Assembly (NCBI GenBank): GCA_020635435.1
Contig: JACJZU010000004.1
Coordinates: 438,103-502,102 of the forward strand
Reading direction: 5' to 3'
DNA from: Flavobacteriales bacterium
GTDB lineage: Bacteria > Bacteroidota > Bacteroidia > NS11-12g > UBA9320
Length of the DNA: 64,000 nt
Shown: positions 1 through 8,406 of the stretch, in pieces
Numbering within the stretch: position 1 is the stretch's first letter
Layout: every line of letters starts with the position of its first letter
Program-made: the position numbers and the translations under genes
Notes under the pieces: generated by a model
Databases searched by the model: none
What the model saw: the letters and a program-made list of their open reading frames with translations, nothing else
What the model was told of the DNA's origin: nothing

Positions 1-453
1 GGTGTCAGTTTCGCCTGAGCTATCATCATAATTAATGACGTAATACGGCGAGCCATCATCGAGTGCCTTTGTCATAATTACTCCGCTCATCACTGAGTCA
101 CGAATCATAGGTTGTATTAGGACCTGATTTTTGACATTGTCGTCGTAGGACTTTACTACATTACTGATTGCATTAATGATGGCTTTTTCATTGTTTCTGT
201 CGATATTCAGGAAACTATCGAAAGCTCCGGCCATGGATTGAAGCATCGAGTCTTCTGCTAGAGCGCTGCTTCTTATCGCCAAATATTGTGATTCATGGTA
301 ATGTTCTTTGATGTGATTAAGAATATTTCGAGAATTTTGTTGCCAGTCTTCTACAGAAAAGTAGTAAACTTTTGGAATAGGGAATCCCATTTCTGTAAGA
401 AAAGACAGCGTTTCTGCTTTTGTTCCTTTGATACCTGTATTATTTGATGTCAT
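1..453 (-). CDS. PEP/pyruvate-binding domain protein, N-terminal part (runs off window)
   Basis: The minus-strand frame is open from an ATG at 451-453 to the left edge, giving 151 residues without a stop. The visible part matches the N-terminal nucleotide-binding (ATP-grasp) domain of phosphoenolpyruvate synthase and pyruvate phosphate dikinase: it has the block AIRSSALAEDS followed by SMAGAFDSFLNI, then VLIQPMI and MSGVIMTKA, as in PpsA-like proteins. The gene starts 2 bases after the stop of the CDP-glycerol-transferase-like gene and is the last visible member of the fdtA operon, so a role in polysaccharide or phosphoglycan synthesis is more likely than central metabolism. The C-terminal swivelling His and PEP-binding domains, which would tell a full PEP synthase from a stand-alone phosphotransferase, lie outside the window. 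Confidence 0.8.
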   Translation of the reverse strand, partial: MTSNNTGIKGTKAETLSFLTEMGFPIPKVYYFSVEDWQQNSRNILNHIKEHYHESQYLAIRSSALAEDSMLQSMAGAFDSFLNIDRNNEKAIINAISNVVKSYDDNVKNQVLIQPMIRDSVMSGVIMTKALDDGSPYYVINYDDSSGETDT

Positions 454-455
454 TT

Positions 456-1796
456 TCAATTAGGTTCAAGCTCTTTTAGTATAGCGTAATAAATGTTTTC
501 ACTTGCTGATTGGTTGTGTGGAGGAATAAGAACATTTTTGATAAACTGAATTCTTTGGGGCTCCATGTCATCCTTGTCAAGAAGAACTTTTTCTTCAATA
601 AATCTTATAATTTCTGTCTCATTATCTGCTTGGTATAGATTTTGAAATACAAGCCGGCCAAATTCGTTGAATCTATTTTCAATCGATTCATCACGTTTCA
701 TAAAAAGAACTGCTTTTTGGGTATATAAATATTCTACCATGAATGAAGCACTATCATGTATCATTGCATCCGAGGTCAAGAATAAGTCTATGTAGTCTGA
801 TTCATTCTTGATGCCATTCGGTAGCTTATCCCAAGTTTTGTAATATTCTTCGGTTTTATTCAACCCCCAATCGGGATTTTTTATTAATTTGGATTTCAGT
901 AAAGGATGGGGTTTGAAGGCAATCTGAATCTTGTCCGAATACTTATTGGCAATTCCAAGCATGAAATCAGCGTACGTCAAAAAGTTGGAATAATCTAAAT
1001 CTGAGCCATCTCCGTGTATGGAGTGATGAGGAGCCCAAATTATGCGTTTTAACTTCCTGTCTTTTATTTTCCAAGGGTCCGTTGTGGGTGTATATTTTTT
1101 GTCAATTAATTTGTCAATGCCAGGGTATCCAGTAACTATCACATTTACGCCATTATTAGCAGCAATATTTATGGCAAAATTTCTATGCACTTCTGTTTCG
1201 TAGAACGCTTTCCATAATAAATTTTGGAACAATTGATTGTAGTGCAAGTGTAACGATTTTATTATAACAAATGCGTAAGGGACATAGCAAGTTAAGCAGT
1301 CGAGGAAATTGAAAATATAATACTGAGACTTTGTTAGGCGGTGTGGGTTAGTGAAAAATACAACATCCGGTTGAAGTTCTTTTTTAATGTTTACCCATAC
1401 GTTTTTTTCTTTATTAAATGTTCTTATAGTGTTGTACCCTTTTTGGCTATAGTTGAAATAGGCTTTTTCCATTTGATCATACATTTCAACTGCACCGTTT
1501 ATGATATCGGGGCATATGACTAATGTGGTGTTGTATCTTTTGTCATTTGAGAATAGATTGTACACATAATCATACTTCCAGATGGACTCATGAATAAGTA
1601 GGAATATTACATTTATTTTGTCCTTCTGTCTAATTCTGTTGACTAATTCAGTGTATTTTTTGCGCCTATAATAGAAATAGGGTTTGAGCAGTTTTATAAG
1701 GAATTGGACAAAATTAGAAGCAATTTTATATACATACTGATTGTATTGTTCCGGTAGTTTTTTGGAGATTAATGCGTACAGCCTAGATAACATCAT
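456..1796 (-). CDS. CDP-glycerol glycerophosphotransferase-like protein (GT-B fold)
   Basis: This 446-residue protein has motifs of the CDP-glycerol:poly(glycerophosphate) transferase (TagB/TagF) superfamily: WAPHHS near residue 255, KPHPLL near residue 297, and HDSASFMVEYLYTQKAVLFM near residue 350, which corresponds to the conserved acidic/Ser nucleotide-binding segment. It lacks a long glycosyltransferase N-terminal extension; the first ~40 residues are basic and hydrophobic and could associate with the membrane. Family members transfer glycerol-phosphate or other CDP-linked polyol phosphates to a glycan. It sits 16 bases downstream of the aminotransferase gene and 2 bases before the PEP-binding gene, so it is probably co-transcribed. 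A polyol- or sugar-phosphate decoration of the polymer is plausible; the donor cannot be read from sequence. Confidence 0.72.
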   Translation of the reverse strand: MMLSRLYALISKKLPEQYNQYVYKIASNFVQFLIKLLKPYFYYRRKKYTELVNRIRQKDKINVIFLLIHESIWKYDYVYNLFSNDKRYNTTLVICPDIINGAVEMYDQMEKAYFNYSQKGYNTIRTFNKEKNVWVNIKKELQPDVVFFTNPHRLTKSQYYIFNFLDCLTCYVPYAFVIIKSLHLHYNQLFQNLLWKAFYETEVHRNFAINIAANNGVNVIVTGYPGIDKLIDKKYTPTTDPWKIKDRKLKRIIWAPHHSIHGDGSDLDYSNFLTYADFMLGIANKYSDKIQIAFKPHPLLKSKLIKNPDWGLNKTEEYYKTWDKLPNGIKNESDYIDLFLTSDAMIHDSASFMVEYLYTQKAVLFMKRDESIENRFNEFGRLVFQNLYQADNETEIIRFIEEKVLLDKDDMEPQRIQFIKNVLIPPHNQSASENIYYAILKELEPN

Positions 1797-1812
1797 TTAG
1801 GTGTTGTGTATT

Positions 1813-2928
1813 CTAATTCTTGTCTTTGTCGAAAAAGCTCTTTATGAACTTTGCGATGATTTCTATATCATTCTGTGTAAGTCCGGGATAGATTGGAAGA
1901 CTGAGGCATGTATCTGCGAGCTGTTCGGCTATAGGGAAATCTCCTTTTTTGTACCCCAAATCTTTGTAGGCTTCTTGAAGATGTGGTGGAATAGGATAAT
2001 GAATCAATGTTCCTATACCATTTTTTTCAAGATGTTCTTGAAGTTTTGATCTATTATTCGTCCTAATGACAAATAGATGGTATGTATGCGTTGCTCCTTG
2101 CAAAGTATAAGGTAAAATGAGATCCCCGATTTCGTGCAATGCCTCATGATACCAGCTGGCAATTTGTTGTCTTTCTCTGATCCATTTGGGTAAGAATTTC
2201 AGTTTTACTGAAAGAAATGCGGCTTGCAATTCGTCAAGCCGTTTGTTGAACCCAATGATTTCGTTGTGATATTTGACCGTTGAGCCATAGTTCCTCATAG
2301 TTCTTAAAAATTTGTCGATGTCTGGGTCGTCTGTTGTAATCGCTCCAGCATCACCCAAAGCTCCAAGGTTCTTGCCCGGATAGAAACTTGTTCCGTTTAC
2401 TTTTCCCCAACCGCCAGTCAAACGGCCTTTAAAGGATGCCCCTTGTGACTGGGCATTGTCTTCGACAATGTAAAGACCGTAATTTTTTGCGATGTCGCTA
2501 ATTAGATCCATTTGACATGCCTGGCCGTATAGATGTACAGGCATTATACATTTGGTTCGTGATGAAATGGCATTTTCAATTTCATTAGGATTGATATTGT
2601 ATGTACGTGAATCAGGTTCTACAAATATTGGTGTCGCACCTACATAGGAGACCGCTAGCGCAGTTGCGATGTAGGTGTTTGAAGGTAGTATCACTTCATC
2701 CCCTCTCCCTATGTTTAGCGCTTTCAAAGCTAGATGTAAGGCGTCGAGTCCATTACTAGTACCGATACAATAGGTTGTTTTGTTGAACACGGCGTATTCC
2801 TGTTCAAATGCTTCCAGTTTTGCCCCTTGTATGTACCAATTGCTCTCCAAGACCTCTTGAAATGCACGTTGTAACTCAGTGCCAATATTAGAATTGGTTG
2901 GAGAGAGATTTAAAAATGGGATTTTCAT
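1813..2928 (-). CDS. fdtB: dTDP-3-amino-3,6-dideoxyhexose transaminase (DegT/DnrJ/EryC1 family)
   Basis: A PLP-dependent sugar aminotransferase of 371 residues. The start MKIPFLNLSP at 2928 is preferred over an ATG 33 bases upstream because it overlaps the previous stop by 4 bases and matches the family N terminus. The PLP lysine is K186 in the block FYPGKNLGALGD, and GTSNGLDALHLALKAL near residue 60 is the usual phosphate-binding segment. With the neighbouring cupin isomerase (FdtA-like) and hexapeptide acetyltransferase (FdtC-like), the expected reaction is transamination of dTDP-3-keto-6-deoxyhexose to dTDP-3-amino-3,6-dideoxyhexose (Fuc3N or Qui3N). Whether the product is galacto or gluco depends on the isomerase and cannot be decided here. 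Confidence 0.88.
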   Translation of the reverse strand: MKIPFLNLSPTNSNIGTELQRAFQEVLESNWYIQGAKLEAFEQEYAVFNKTTYCIGTSNGLDALHLALKALNIGRGDEVILPSNTYIATALAVSYVGATPIFVEPDSRTYNINPNEIENAISSRTKCIMPVHLYGQACQMDLISDIAKNYGLYIVEDNAQSQGASFKGRLTGGWGKVNGTSFYPGKNLGALGDAGAITTDDPDIDKFLRTMRNYGSTVKYHNEIIGFNKRLDELQAAFLSVKLKFLPKWIRERQQIASWYHEALHEIGDLILPYTLQGATHTYHLFVIRTNNRSKLQEHLEKNGIGTLIHYPIPPHLQEAYKDLGYKKGDFPIAEQLADTCLSLPIYPGLTQNDIEIIAKFIKSFFDKDKN

Positions 2929-3473
2929 GCTTCTACTAATTTCTCGTCCACAACACACCACTTTTTCCCTAGATTATCTATGAAGAAATTCTTCTCAGAG
3001 ATCATTTTGCTGCCATCTACATTTAGCCATGCAGTTTGCCTTCCTGGATTACCCACAAATAATGCTCGCGCCGGCACGTCCTTTGTAATCACACTGCCTG
3101 CGCCTACCATAGCATATTCTCCTATCTCCAATCCGCCGAGAATCGTTGCTGCCGCCCCAATTGAGGCTCCTCGTTTGATAGTGGTATTAAGAAAAGAATC
3201 TGGGTATACCTTGGATCTTGGAGTTCGATCGTTTACAAAAGTGACATTCGGCCCGATAAATACATTGTCTTCTATTCGAATACCATCCCAAATATATACA
3301 CCGGATTTTATGGTAACATTGTCGCCTATCATCACGTCATTTTCAATAAATACATGACAATTAATGTTACAATAGTCACCAATAACAGCTTCCTTCAGTA
3401 TTACGCAGAATTGCCAAATTGAAGTATTCGTGCCAACTTTGGTTGTCTGGACATCGGCAGTATGATGAATCAT
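2925..3473 (-). CDS. fdtC: Sugar N-acetyltransferase, left-handed beta-helix (FdtC/QdtC-like)
   Basis: A 182-residue protein built of hexapeptide repeats ([LIV]-G-x4), for example VIGDYC, MIGDNV, FIGPNV, SIGAAA and MVGAGS, the mark of left-handed parallel beta-helix acyltransferases. The segment VNDRTPRSKVYPD is typical of the dTDP-3-amino-3,6-dideoxyhexose N-acetyltransferase and WlbB-type subgroup. The expected role is acetyl-CoA-dependent acetylation of the amino sugar made by the downstream transaminase, giving dTDP-Fuc3NAc or dTDP-Qui3NAc. It overlaps the isomerase gene upstream and the transaminase gene downstream by 4 bases each, so all three are probably translationally coupled. Confidence 0.82.
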   Translation of the reverse strand: MIHHTADVQTTKVGTNTSIWQFCVILKEAVIGDYCNINCHVFIENDVMIGDNVTIKSGVYIWDGIRIEDNVFIGPNVTFVNDRTPRSKVYPDSFLNTTIKRGASIGAAATILGGLEIGEYAMVGAGSVITKDVPARALFVGNPGRQTAWLNVDGSKMISEKNFFIDNLGKKWCVVDEKLVEA

Positions 3474-3874
3474 ATGATTTTCTTGAATTGGCTATAATCT
3501 CTTATGTAGTCTTTCTCAGTGTACTCCATACTTGCAAGACAAACTTGAACTGCATTGTGAGAGTATTGCATCTCTCGCCAACACAACTTTGGGATATATA
3601 ATCCTAGGTTCGGTCTATCTAGTACGAACTGATGTTTTTCGCCACTGGAAAGCTCTGTGTCCATTACGATTCTTCCCGCAGTAGCAATCAATATTTGTTC
3701 GAGTTCGAAATGAGCATGTCCGCCTCTTCGGACACTTTCAGGCGTGTAATAAGTCCAATAAACCCTTTGAATAATGAAGGGTAGAGTTTCTTTTTCTGCT
3801 ACTGATATGTAGCCTAGACTAGGGTCGCCAATTTGATCGAACTCGATGATGTAAGGTCTTGGAATATTTGACAT
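3470..3874 (-). CDS. fdtA: dTDP-4-keto-6-deoxyhexose 3,4-ketoisomerase (cupin, FdtA/QdtA family)
   Basis: A 134-residue RmlC-like cupin. The family signature is visible as RRGGHAHFELEQILIATAG, in which the histidines act in the ketoisomerase active site. It isomerises dTDP-4-keto-6-deoxyglucose to the 3-keto sugar, the first committed step to Fuc3NAc or Qui3NAc. MSNIPRPY at 3874 is chosen as the start: an ATG 15 bases further upstream would overlap a promoter-like TAAATTTG box. The gene is first in a five-gene minus-strand operon. FdtA (galacto) and QdtA (gluco) enzymes differ by few active-site residues, so stereochemistry is left open. RmlA/RmlB, which make the substrate, are not in this window. 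Confidence 0.83.
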   Translation of the reverse strand: MSNIPRPYIIEFDQIGDPSLGYISVAEKETLPFIIQRVYWTYYTPESVRRGGHAHFELEQILIATAGRIVMDTELSSGEKHQFVLDRPNLGLYIPKLCWREMQYSHNAVQVCLASMEYTEKDYIRDYSQFKKII

Positions 3875-3886
3875 AAACGTTTGAAA

Positions 3887-3894
3887 CAAATTTA
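3887..3894 (-). promoter_or_regulatory. Possible -7 promoter box of the fdtA operon
   Basis: On the minus strand this reads TAAATTTG, matching the Bacteroidota -7 consensus TAnnTTTG, and it lies 13 bases before the chosen fdtA start. A good -33 TTTG/TTG at the usual distance is not seen (a TTGG lies only about 9 bases upstream), so the call is tentative. Confidence 0.35.
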
Positions 3895-4383
3895 CTTATC
3901 CAAGGCTATTATACATACAGTTCTGGGGAAAAACACACAAGAGATATCCATTGAATTGATGCTGCAGTTTGAAACAAGCTGAATTTTCTATTCTACACAA
4001 GATTTGAATCTTAGGAAAAACGATTTGCACGGAGATGATACTACAGTTTCCCTTAAAGTAGCTGGAGAGTTTTAACTTAAAAGGTCCTGTTAGTATTATG
4101 GAATTAAACTCAAAGCGTTTAGGTATTCTCAGTGGTTATGGTTTGCTAGCCAGTACATCAACCAATGTGCTGCAATGTGGAGTGTTGTGCCATTCTTTCT
4201 CAATAACTGAACATTAGTATGTTCAAAATCTTCAATAGTGAATTCACATAAGACCTATTCAGTTAGATTAACTACCATCATTTGTGCAGATTTCAATATG
4301 AATCATTCAGAAATTATGATACAGCGTTCTACTTCGAGTGGGGCGCGAAACGGGAAGGGCAGTTAAGCTTGATGAGTTTGAAG
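3895..4383. other. Gene-free spacer between the fdt operon and cysN
   Basis: About 490 AT-rich bases with no convincing gene, RNA or hairpin terminator. The longest sensible-looking frame is a 39-codon plus-strand ORF at 4098-4217 with no recognisable product. The spacer separates the sugar-nucleotide operon from the sulfate-activation operon on the same strand, so it should hold the end of the cys transcript and the fdt promoter. Confidence 0.5.
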
Positions 4384-5625
4384 CTATAGAACTAGACCAG
4401 CTGCAACCGTATTATTGCTAGCATTTTCGACCAGAACGAAACTGCCGGTTTGATGATTTTCCTGAAATGAATCGGTCATTAAAGGCCTTGTTGTGCGCAT
4501 CTGTACACGGGCTATATCATTCATGTTCAGGCTCAGATCGCTTTGATTGCGCTCCAGCTTCTGTACATCGAATTTATATATCATCTTGTGGATCAATGCC
4601 TTTTGCATGTTTGTAGTGTGGAGAATATCGTATTTCGTTCCCGGTTTGGCCGTTTGATTGCCGAGCCAGCATAGCATTGCATCAAATTCCTGTACGCATT
4701 GGGGTTGATTGTTAACCCGGGCTATCAGGTCGCCCCGGCTAATATCCAATTCTTCATCAAGTGTGAGTGTAATTGACATTGGGGCAAAAGCCTCTTCGAG
4801 TTTCCCTGTGGGCCCCCAGATCTCCTTGATCCGACTTTGGAATCCGGAGGGCAGGGCGACTATTTCATCGCCCAGCCGCAGTATACCGCTTGCCAGTCTG
4901 CCGGCATAACCCCTGAAGTCTGTATTAGGGCGTATGATGGTCTGAACCGGGAAACGGGTGTTGATCTTGTTGATGTCGCTGCTAAGATGCAATGTTTCCA
5001 GCGTATGCAATAATGGGGAGCCATCATACCAATCCATATTGGAGGAACGCTCCACGACGTTATCGCCCAATAAGGCACTGATCGGAATATACTGAACATC
5101 GCGAATGAGCATTTTCGAACTCATGGCCTCGAATTCATCCACCACCTCGTTGAAAACGCTTTCCTGAAAATCCACTAAGTCCATCTTGTTAACACATACC
5201 AAAATATGTCCGATGCCGAGTAGGGAGGCGATATAGGTATGTCTTCGGGTTTGTTCGATCACGCCTTTACGTGCATCGATCAGTATGATAGCGGCATTTG
5301 CCAGCGACGCACCGGTAACCATATTTCGCGTGTATTGCACATGTCCGGGCGTATCTGCTATGATGAACTTTCGCTTGGGAGTGGTGAAATAGCGATAGGC
5401 CACATCGATGGTTATACCCTGTTTGCGTTCGTCGCGCAACCCGTCGGTGAACAGGGCCAGGTCAACCTCGGCTTTGCCCCGGCGCTTGCTGGTTTTTAAC
5501 ACAGCATCCAGCTGATCCTCAAAAATGGATTTCGAGTCGTATAGCAAACGCCCGATCAGGGTGCTTTTGCCGTCGTCCACACTACCGGCAGTCGTAAATC
5601 GGAGAAGTTGATTGGTCTGTAACAT
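4384..5625 (-). CDS. cysN: Sulfate adenylyltransferase subunit 1 (GTPase)
   Basis: A translation-factor-like GTPase of 413 residues. The G1 loop is GSVDDGKST (residues 14-22), followed by DTPGH and NKMD. CysN hydrolyses GTP to drive CysD, which makes adenosine 5'-phosphosulfate (APS) from ATP and sulfate in the cytoplasm. The length fits CysN alone without a fused CysC kinase domain; a separate cysC lies two genes upstream. It begins 1 base after the cysD stop. No APS/PAPS reductase or sulfite reductase gene is in the window, so whether the APS feeds cysteine synthesis or sulfated glycans is open. Confidence 0.95.
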   Translation of the reverse strand: MLQTNQLLRFTTAGSVDDGKSTLIGRLLYDSKSIFEDQLDAVLKTSKRRGKAEVDLALFTDGLRDERKQGITIDVAYRYFTTPKRKFIIADTPGHVQYTRNMVTGASLANAAIILIDARKGVIEQTRRHTYIASLLGIGHILVCVNKMDLVDFQESVFNEVVDEFEAMSSKMLIRDVQYIPISALLGDNVVERSSNMDWYDGSPLLHTLETLHLSSDINKINTRFPVQTIIRPNTDFRGYAGRLASGILRLGDEIVALPSGFQSRIKEIWGPTGKLEEAFAPMSITLTLDEELDISRGDLIARVNNQPQCVQEFDAMLCWLGNQTAKPGTKYDILHTTNMQKALIHKMIYKFDVQKLERNQSDLSLNMNDIARVQMRTTRPLMTDSFQENHQTGSFVLVENASNNTVAAGLVL

Positions 5626-5626
5626 A

Positions 5627-6532
5627 CTAGAAATATCCCTGTCGTTTGCGGTCTTCCATGGATGAATCGGAGCGTTTATCGTCCGAGCGATTTCCCCGTT
5701 CGGTTTGCCGCATGGCGGCCACCTCCAACACGATCTTCTCCAGGGTGTCGGCTTCCGATTCGATGCCTCCTGTGATCGTGATGTCGCCCAAGGTTCGGAA
5801 TCGGATCTGCTTTTCGACCACCTTTTCGTCCGAGCGGAGTTGAATGTATTCCGAATAGGGGATCCAGCTTTTTTGTCGGTAGATCACCTGGCGCTTGTGG
5901 GCAAAATACAGCGAAGGCAACTCGATCTGCTCCCTCAGGATATAGTTCCAAACATCCATTTCGGTCCAGTTACTGATGGGGAATACCCGGAAATGCTCAC
6001 CGGGTTGATGGTGCGCATTGAACAGGTTCCAGAGCTCGGGGCGCTGATTTTTAGGATCCCATTGTCCGAAGGCATCGCGATGCGAGAAAATGCGTTCCTT
6101 GGCCCGGGCTTTTTCTTCGTCTCGTCTTCCGCCTCCGATGGCGCAATCGATGCCTTCACTTTCCAGGGTGTCCAACAAGGTTACGATCTGCAATTCGTTC
6201 CGGCTGGCATGCAGGCCTCTTTCCTCTGTCGCCCGACCTTCGTCGATCGATCGTTGAACCGATCCTACGATCAATTCTACAGCTAGTTCCCGAACGAGTT
6301 TGTCCCTGAATTCGATGGTTTCGGGGAAGTTATGTCCGGTATCAACATGGAGTAATGGGAAAGGGATCTTGCCGGGTTGAAAGGCTTTACGCGCCAATTG
6401 GGTTGTAAGTATGGAGTCCTTTCCTCCCGAAAAGAGGATCACCGGATTTTGAAAAAGAGCATCTACTTCACGTAGGATATAGATGGCTTCCGCCTCCAGC
6501 TCGTCCAAATAATTTAGGTAATACTTGCTCAT
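5627..6532 (-). CDS. cysD: Sulfate adenylyltransferase subunit 2
   Basis: A PP-loop ATP pyrophosphatase of 301 residues with the signature SGGKDS near residue 35, the block HVDTGHNFPE, and the family segment GGGRRDEEKARAKER near residue 153, as in CysD. It transfers the AMP part of ATP to sulfate in complex with CysN. The start overlaps the end of cysC by 4 bases and cysN follows after 1 base, so cysC-cysD-cysN is one operon. Confidence 0.95.
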   Translation of the reverse strand: MSKYYLNYLDELEAEAIYILREVDALFQNPVILFSGGKDSILTTQLARKAFQPGKIPFPLLHVDTGHNFPETIEFRDKLVRELAVELIVGSVQRSIDEGRATEERGLHASRNELQIVTLLDTLESEGIDCAIGGGRRDEEKARAKERIFSHRDAFGQWDPKNQRPELWNLFNAHHQPGEHFRVFPISNWTEMDVWNYILREQIELPSLYFAHKRQVIYRQKSWIPYSEYIQLRSDEKVVEKQIRFRTLGDITITGGIESEADTLEKIVLEVAAMRQTERGNRSDDKRSDSSMEDRKRQGYF

Positions 6533-7128
6533 GCCTGAATACGCGGTTTAAGGGCTTCCATGAGCCGTTCTTTGAGCTGTGGGATCGATTCCCGGGTAGT
6601 ATCGATCACAATGTCTGGGTTGTTCGGCACATCATAGGTGGCTGAGATTCCTGTGAATTCAAGTTTCTCTGCGTTCCGTGCCTTCTTAAATAAACTTTTC
6701 GGTTTTCGTTCTTCGCAGATTTGAAGTTGAGTTTTTGAAATTACTTCAACAAATTGTTCCATGCATACGTCGTTACCCACTTTTTCAGGGTTAAAGGCAC
6801 TGAGGCAAATAAAACAGGCTATAGTCAATACGCCAGCTTTCAGAAAGAGTAATGCGATCTTGCCAACTCGCTGCGTATTCTCCATCCGATCAGCTTTGGA
6901 AAAGCCGAGATTCCGGTTCACTCCCTTGTGCACTCCATCACTGGCGAGCATAAAGGCTTTGTAACCGTCGGTGTCTAGGGCTAATTCCAAGACATTGGCC
7001 AACGTGGATTTCCCTGATCCCGATAATGCGGTGAACCAAATTAACACAGCCTTTTGTCCGAGTAATTTTTCCCGGTCGCGGGTTTGAATTCGGCTATGGT
7101 TATAATGTGCACGCTGAAATTTAGTCAT
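6529..7128 (-). CDS. cysC: Adenylyl-sulfate kinase-like protein, divergent active site
   Basis: A 199-residue protein with the overall CysC layout: a P-loop ALSGSGKST at residues 34-42, NRNLGFSKADR at 71-81, and QICEERKPKSLFKKAR then FTGISATYDVP in the C-terminal half. APS kinase phosphorylates APS to PAPS. Several normally constant positions differ. The first P-loop glycine is Ala34; the DGDNVR block reads ASDGVH (62-67), keeping only one Asp (D64); and the FISP(Y/F)xxDR block reads FICLSAFNPEK (106-116), so the Ser-Pro and the substrate-binding Asp/Arg are gone. Spacing is preserved and no other frame restores the consensus, so this is not a simple frameshift. It is first in the cysCDN operon. 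Activity on APS is uncertain. Confidence 0.8.
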   Translation of the reverse strand: MTKFQRAHYNHSRIQTRDREKLLGQKAVLIWFTALSGSGKSTLANVLELALDTDGYKAFMLASDGVHKGVNRNLGFSKADRMENTQRVGKIALLFLKAGVLTIACFICLSAFNPEKVGNDVCMEQFVEVISKTQLQICEERKPKSLFKKARNAEKLEFTGISATYDVPNNPDIVIDTTRESIPQLKERLMEALKPRIQA

Positions 7129-7211
7129 ACTGCACGATTCTCAGAATTCGTTCGCGGAATAAGTATGACGAAATTACCTGATTGCCGTATACCATAGGTG
7201 TATATGTGATT

Positions 7212-8309
7212 TTAATCATTTTGAATTTTCGAGCTGACATCCAACCTGGCCAAAATAAAATCAGCCCAAATCTGGGCCAAACCCAGGATTGCCGTTCCTA
7301 CTCCGATCCAAGGGAGGTATACCTCCGCTTGACTGAATGAGGGCCCAAAGAGAGGCGTTATGAAGAAGCCGGGAACAATGAAAAACATTGTTACCACGAA
7401 TAAAGCGATCACGCTGAAAAGTACGCTGGACTTTATAGCAAAAAGCCTTTGGGTGTTACCAGAACGGGAATTGACAGCTTCGGCGAACAGCACCGTAGAT
7501 ATAGCCGCAGCGGCGAATTGATTGATGCGGGCAATGGTAAGTGCAGCATTCCAGTAGCCTGTACTTTCCGAGCCAAGCCATTCATTTACAAGCAGCACGG
7601 AGATGTTCGTAATACCTAAAAACACGAGATTTTTAGCTGAGATCACTGCAGAATAGTAAACCCATTTGTTGCGCTGTTTGCGCAATATGTTAAGCGGGGA
7701 TTTATCCCGCCAAGCGGAAAAGAAAGTTCCGGTCTGTTTGCTGAAGAACAAGGTAGGTAGAAGGTATCCTAAAGCAAAGGCCAATAATACACCTGGAACT
7801 CCGGGTTTGAAGACCAAGATGAACAATAAAAGGCATGTAAATCGGGCAAGTGCTTCTGCCGTTTGGAAAATCGATAGCCCTTTGAATTCGCGAATGGCTC
7901 TTAATTGTCCGGATACGAGCCAATATGGTGTAAAGAAGATGAACATGAGCCAAACGGTGAGCCAGGAAAGATCTTGCTCGATGTTCAATTTGTTTGGAGT
8001 TAAAAAGTAAACGCCAACTAGAATACCTCCAAAGAGGAGCACACTGCGCAGTCCGATTCGGGTGAATATTCTGCGGATTTCTTTATGCGTAGAAGCATCT
8101 TCGGAATTTGCGCCTAAAACTTTAGTGAATGCCCACGAGAGCCCAGCGAAAGGGATACTGGCTATGGAAAAGAAGGAAATGAGAACACCGAGTTGTCCGT
8201 AGGCAGACGGTCCGAGAAAGCGACCTGCGACCATATGAAAACCATAAGCCAACAAGTTCGCGCCAACCACGGCAAGGATCATCATCCCACTACTGCGAAG
8301 CAAACTCAT
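7212..8309 (-). CDS. Polysaccharide flippase (Wzx/MATE-like, MOP superfamily)
   Basis: A 365-residue membrane protein with about ten to eleven hydrophobic segments. The N-terminal block ANLLAYGFHMVAGRFLGPSA, followed by YGQLGV, is typical of oligosaccharide repeat-unit flippases of the Polysacc_synt family. Such proteins move undecaprenyl-linked repeat units to the periplasmic face of the inner membrane. It is somewhat shorter than the usual 410-480 residues, ending in a soluble tail (DVSSKIQND), so the last helices may be absent. It lies among other surface-polymer genes on the same strand, 83 bases upstream of cysC. Confidence 0.78.
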   Translation of the reverse strand: MSLLRSSGMMILAVVGANLLAYGFHMVAGRFLGPSAYGQLGVLISFFSIASIPFAGLSWAFTKVLGANSEDASTHKEIRRIFTRIGLRSVLLFGGILVGVYFLTPNKLNIEQDLSWLTVWLMFIFFTPYWLVSGQLRAIREFKGLSIFQTAEALARFTCLLLFILVFKPGVPGVLLAFALGYLLPTLFFSKQTGTFFSAWRDKSPLNILRKQRNKWVYYSAVISAKNLVFLGITNISVLLVNEWLGSESTGYWNAALTIARINQFAAAAISTVLFAEAVNSRSGNTQRLFAIKSSVLFSVIALFVVTMFFIVPGFFITPLFGPSFSQAEVYLPWIGVGTAILGLAQIWADFILARLDVSSKIQND

Positions 8310-8406
8310 GGATTCTGGTCATTTTAAGAGTTACTTTGTTTGTTGAAATTTTACATTCTCATTCCCCGCCAATTGTAAGTCAAACAACCGGTGATAAACT
8401 GTGTGA

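Noticed and set aside
4098..4217. 39-codon plus-strand ORF in the spacer before cysN
   Set aside because: Short, no family, no promoter box; expected by chance in a 490-base spacer.
5705..6286. 193-codon plus-strand ORF antisense to cysD
   Set aside because: Shadow frame over a clear cysD; no family resemblance.
6529..7128. Frameshift as the cause of the odd CysC motifs
   Set aside because: Reading the other frames across both divergent blocks does not restore DGDNVR or FISP, and the length between flanking motifs is that of normal CysC.
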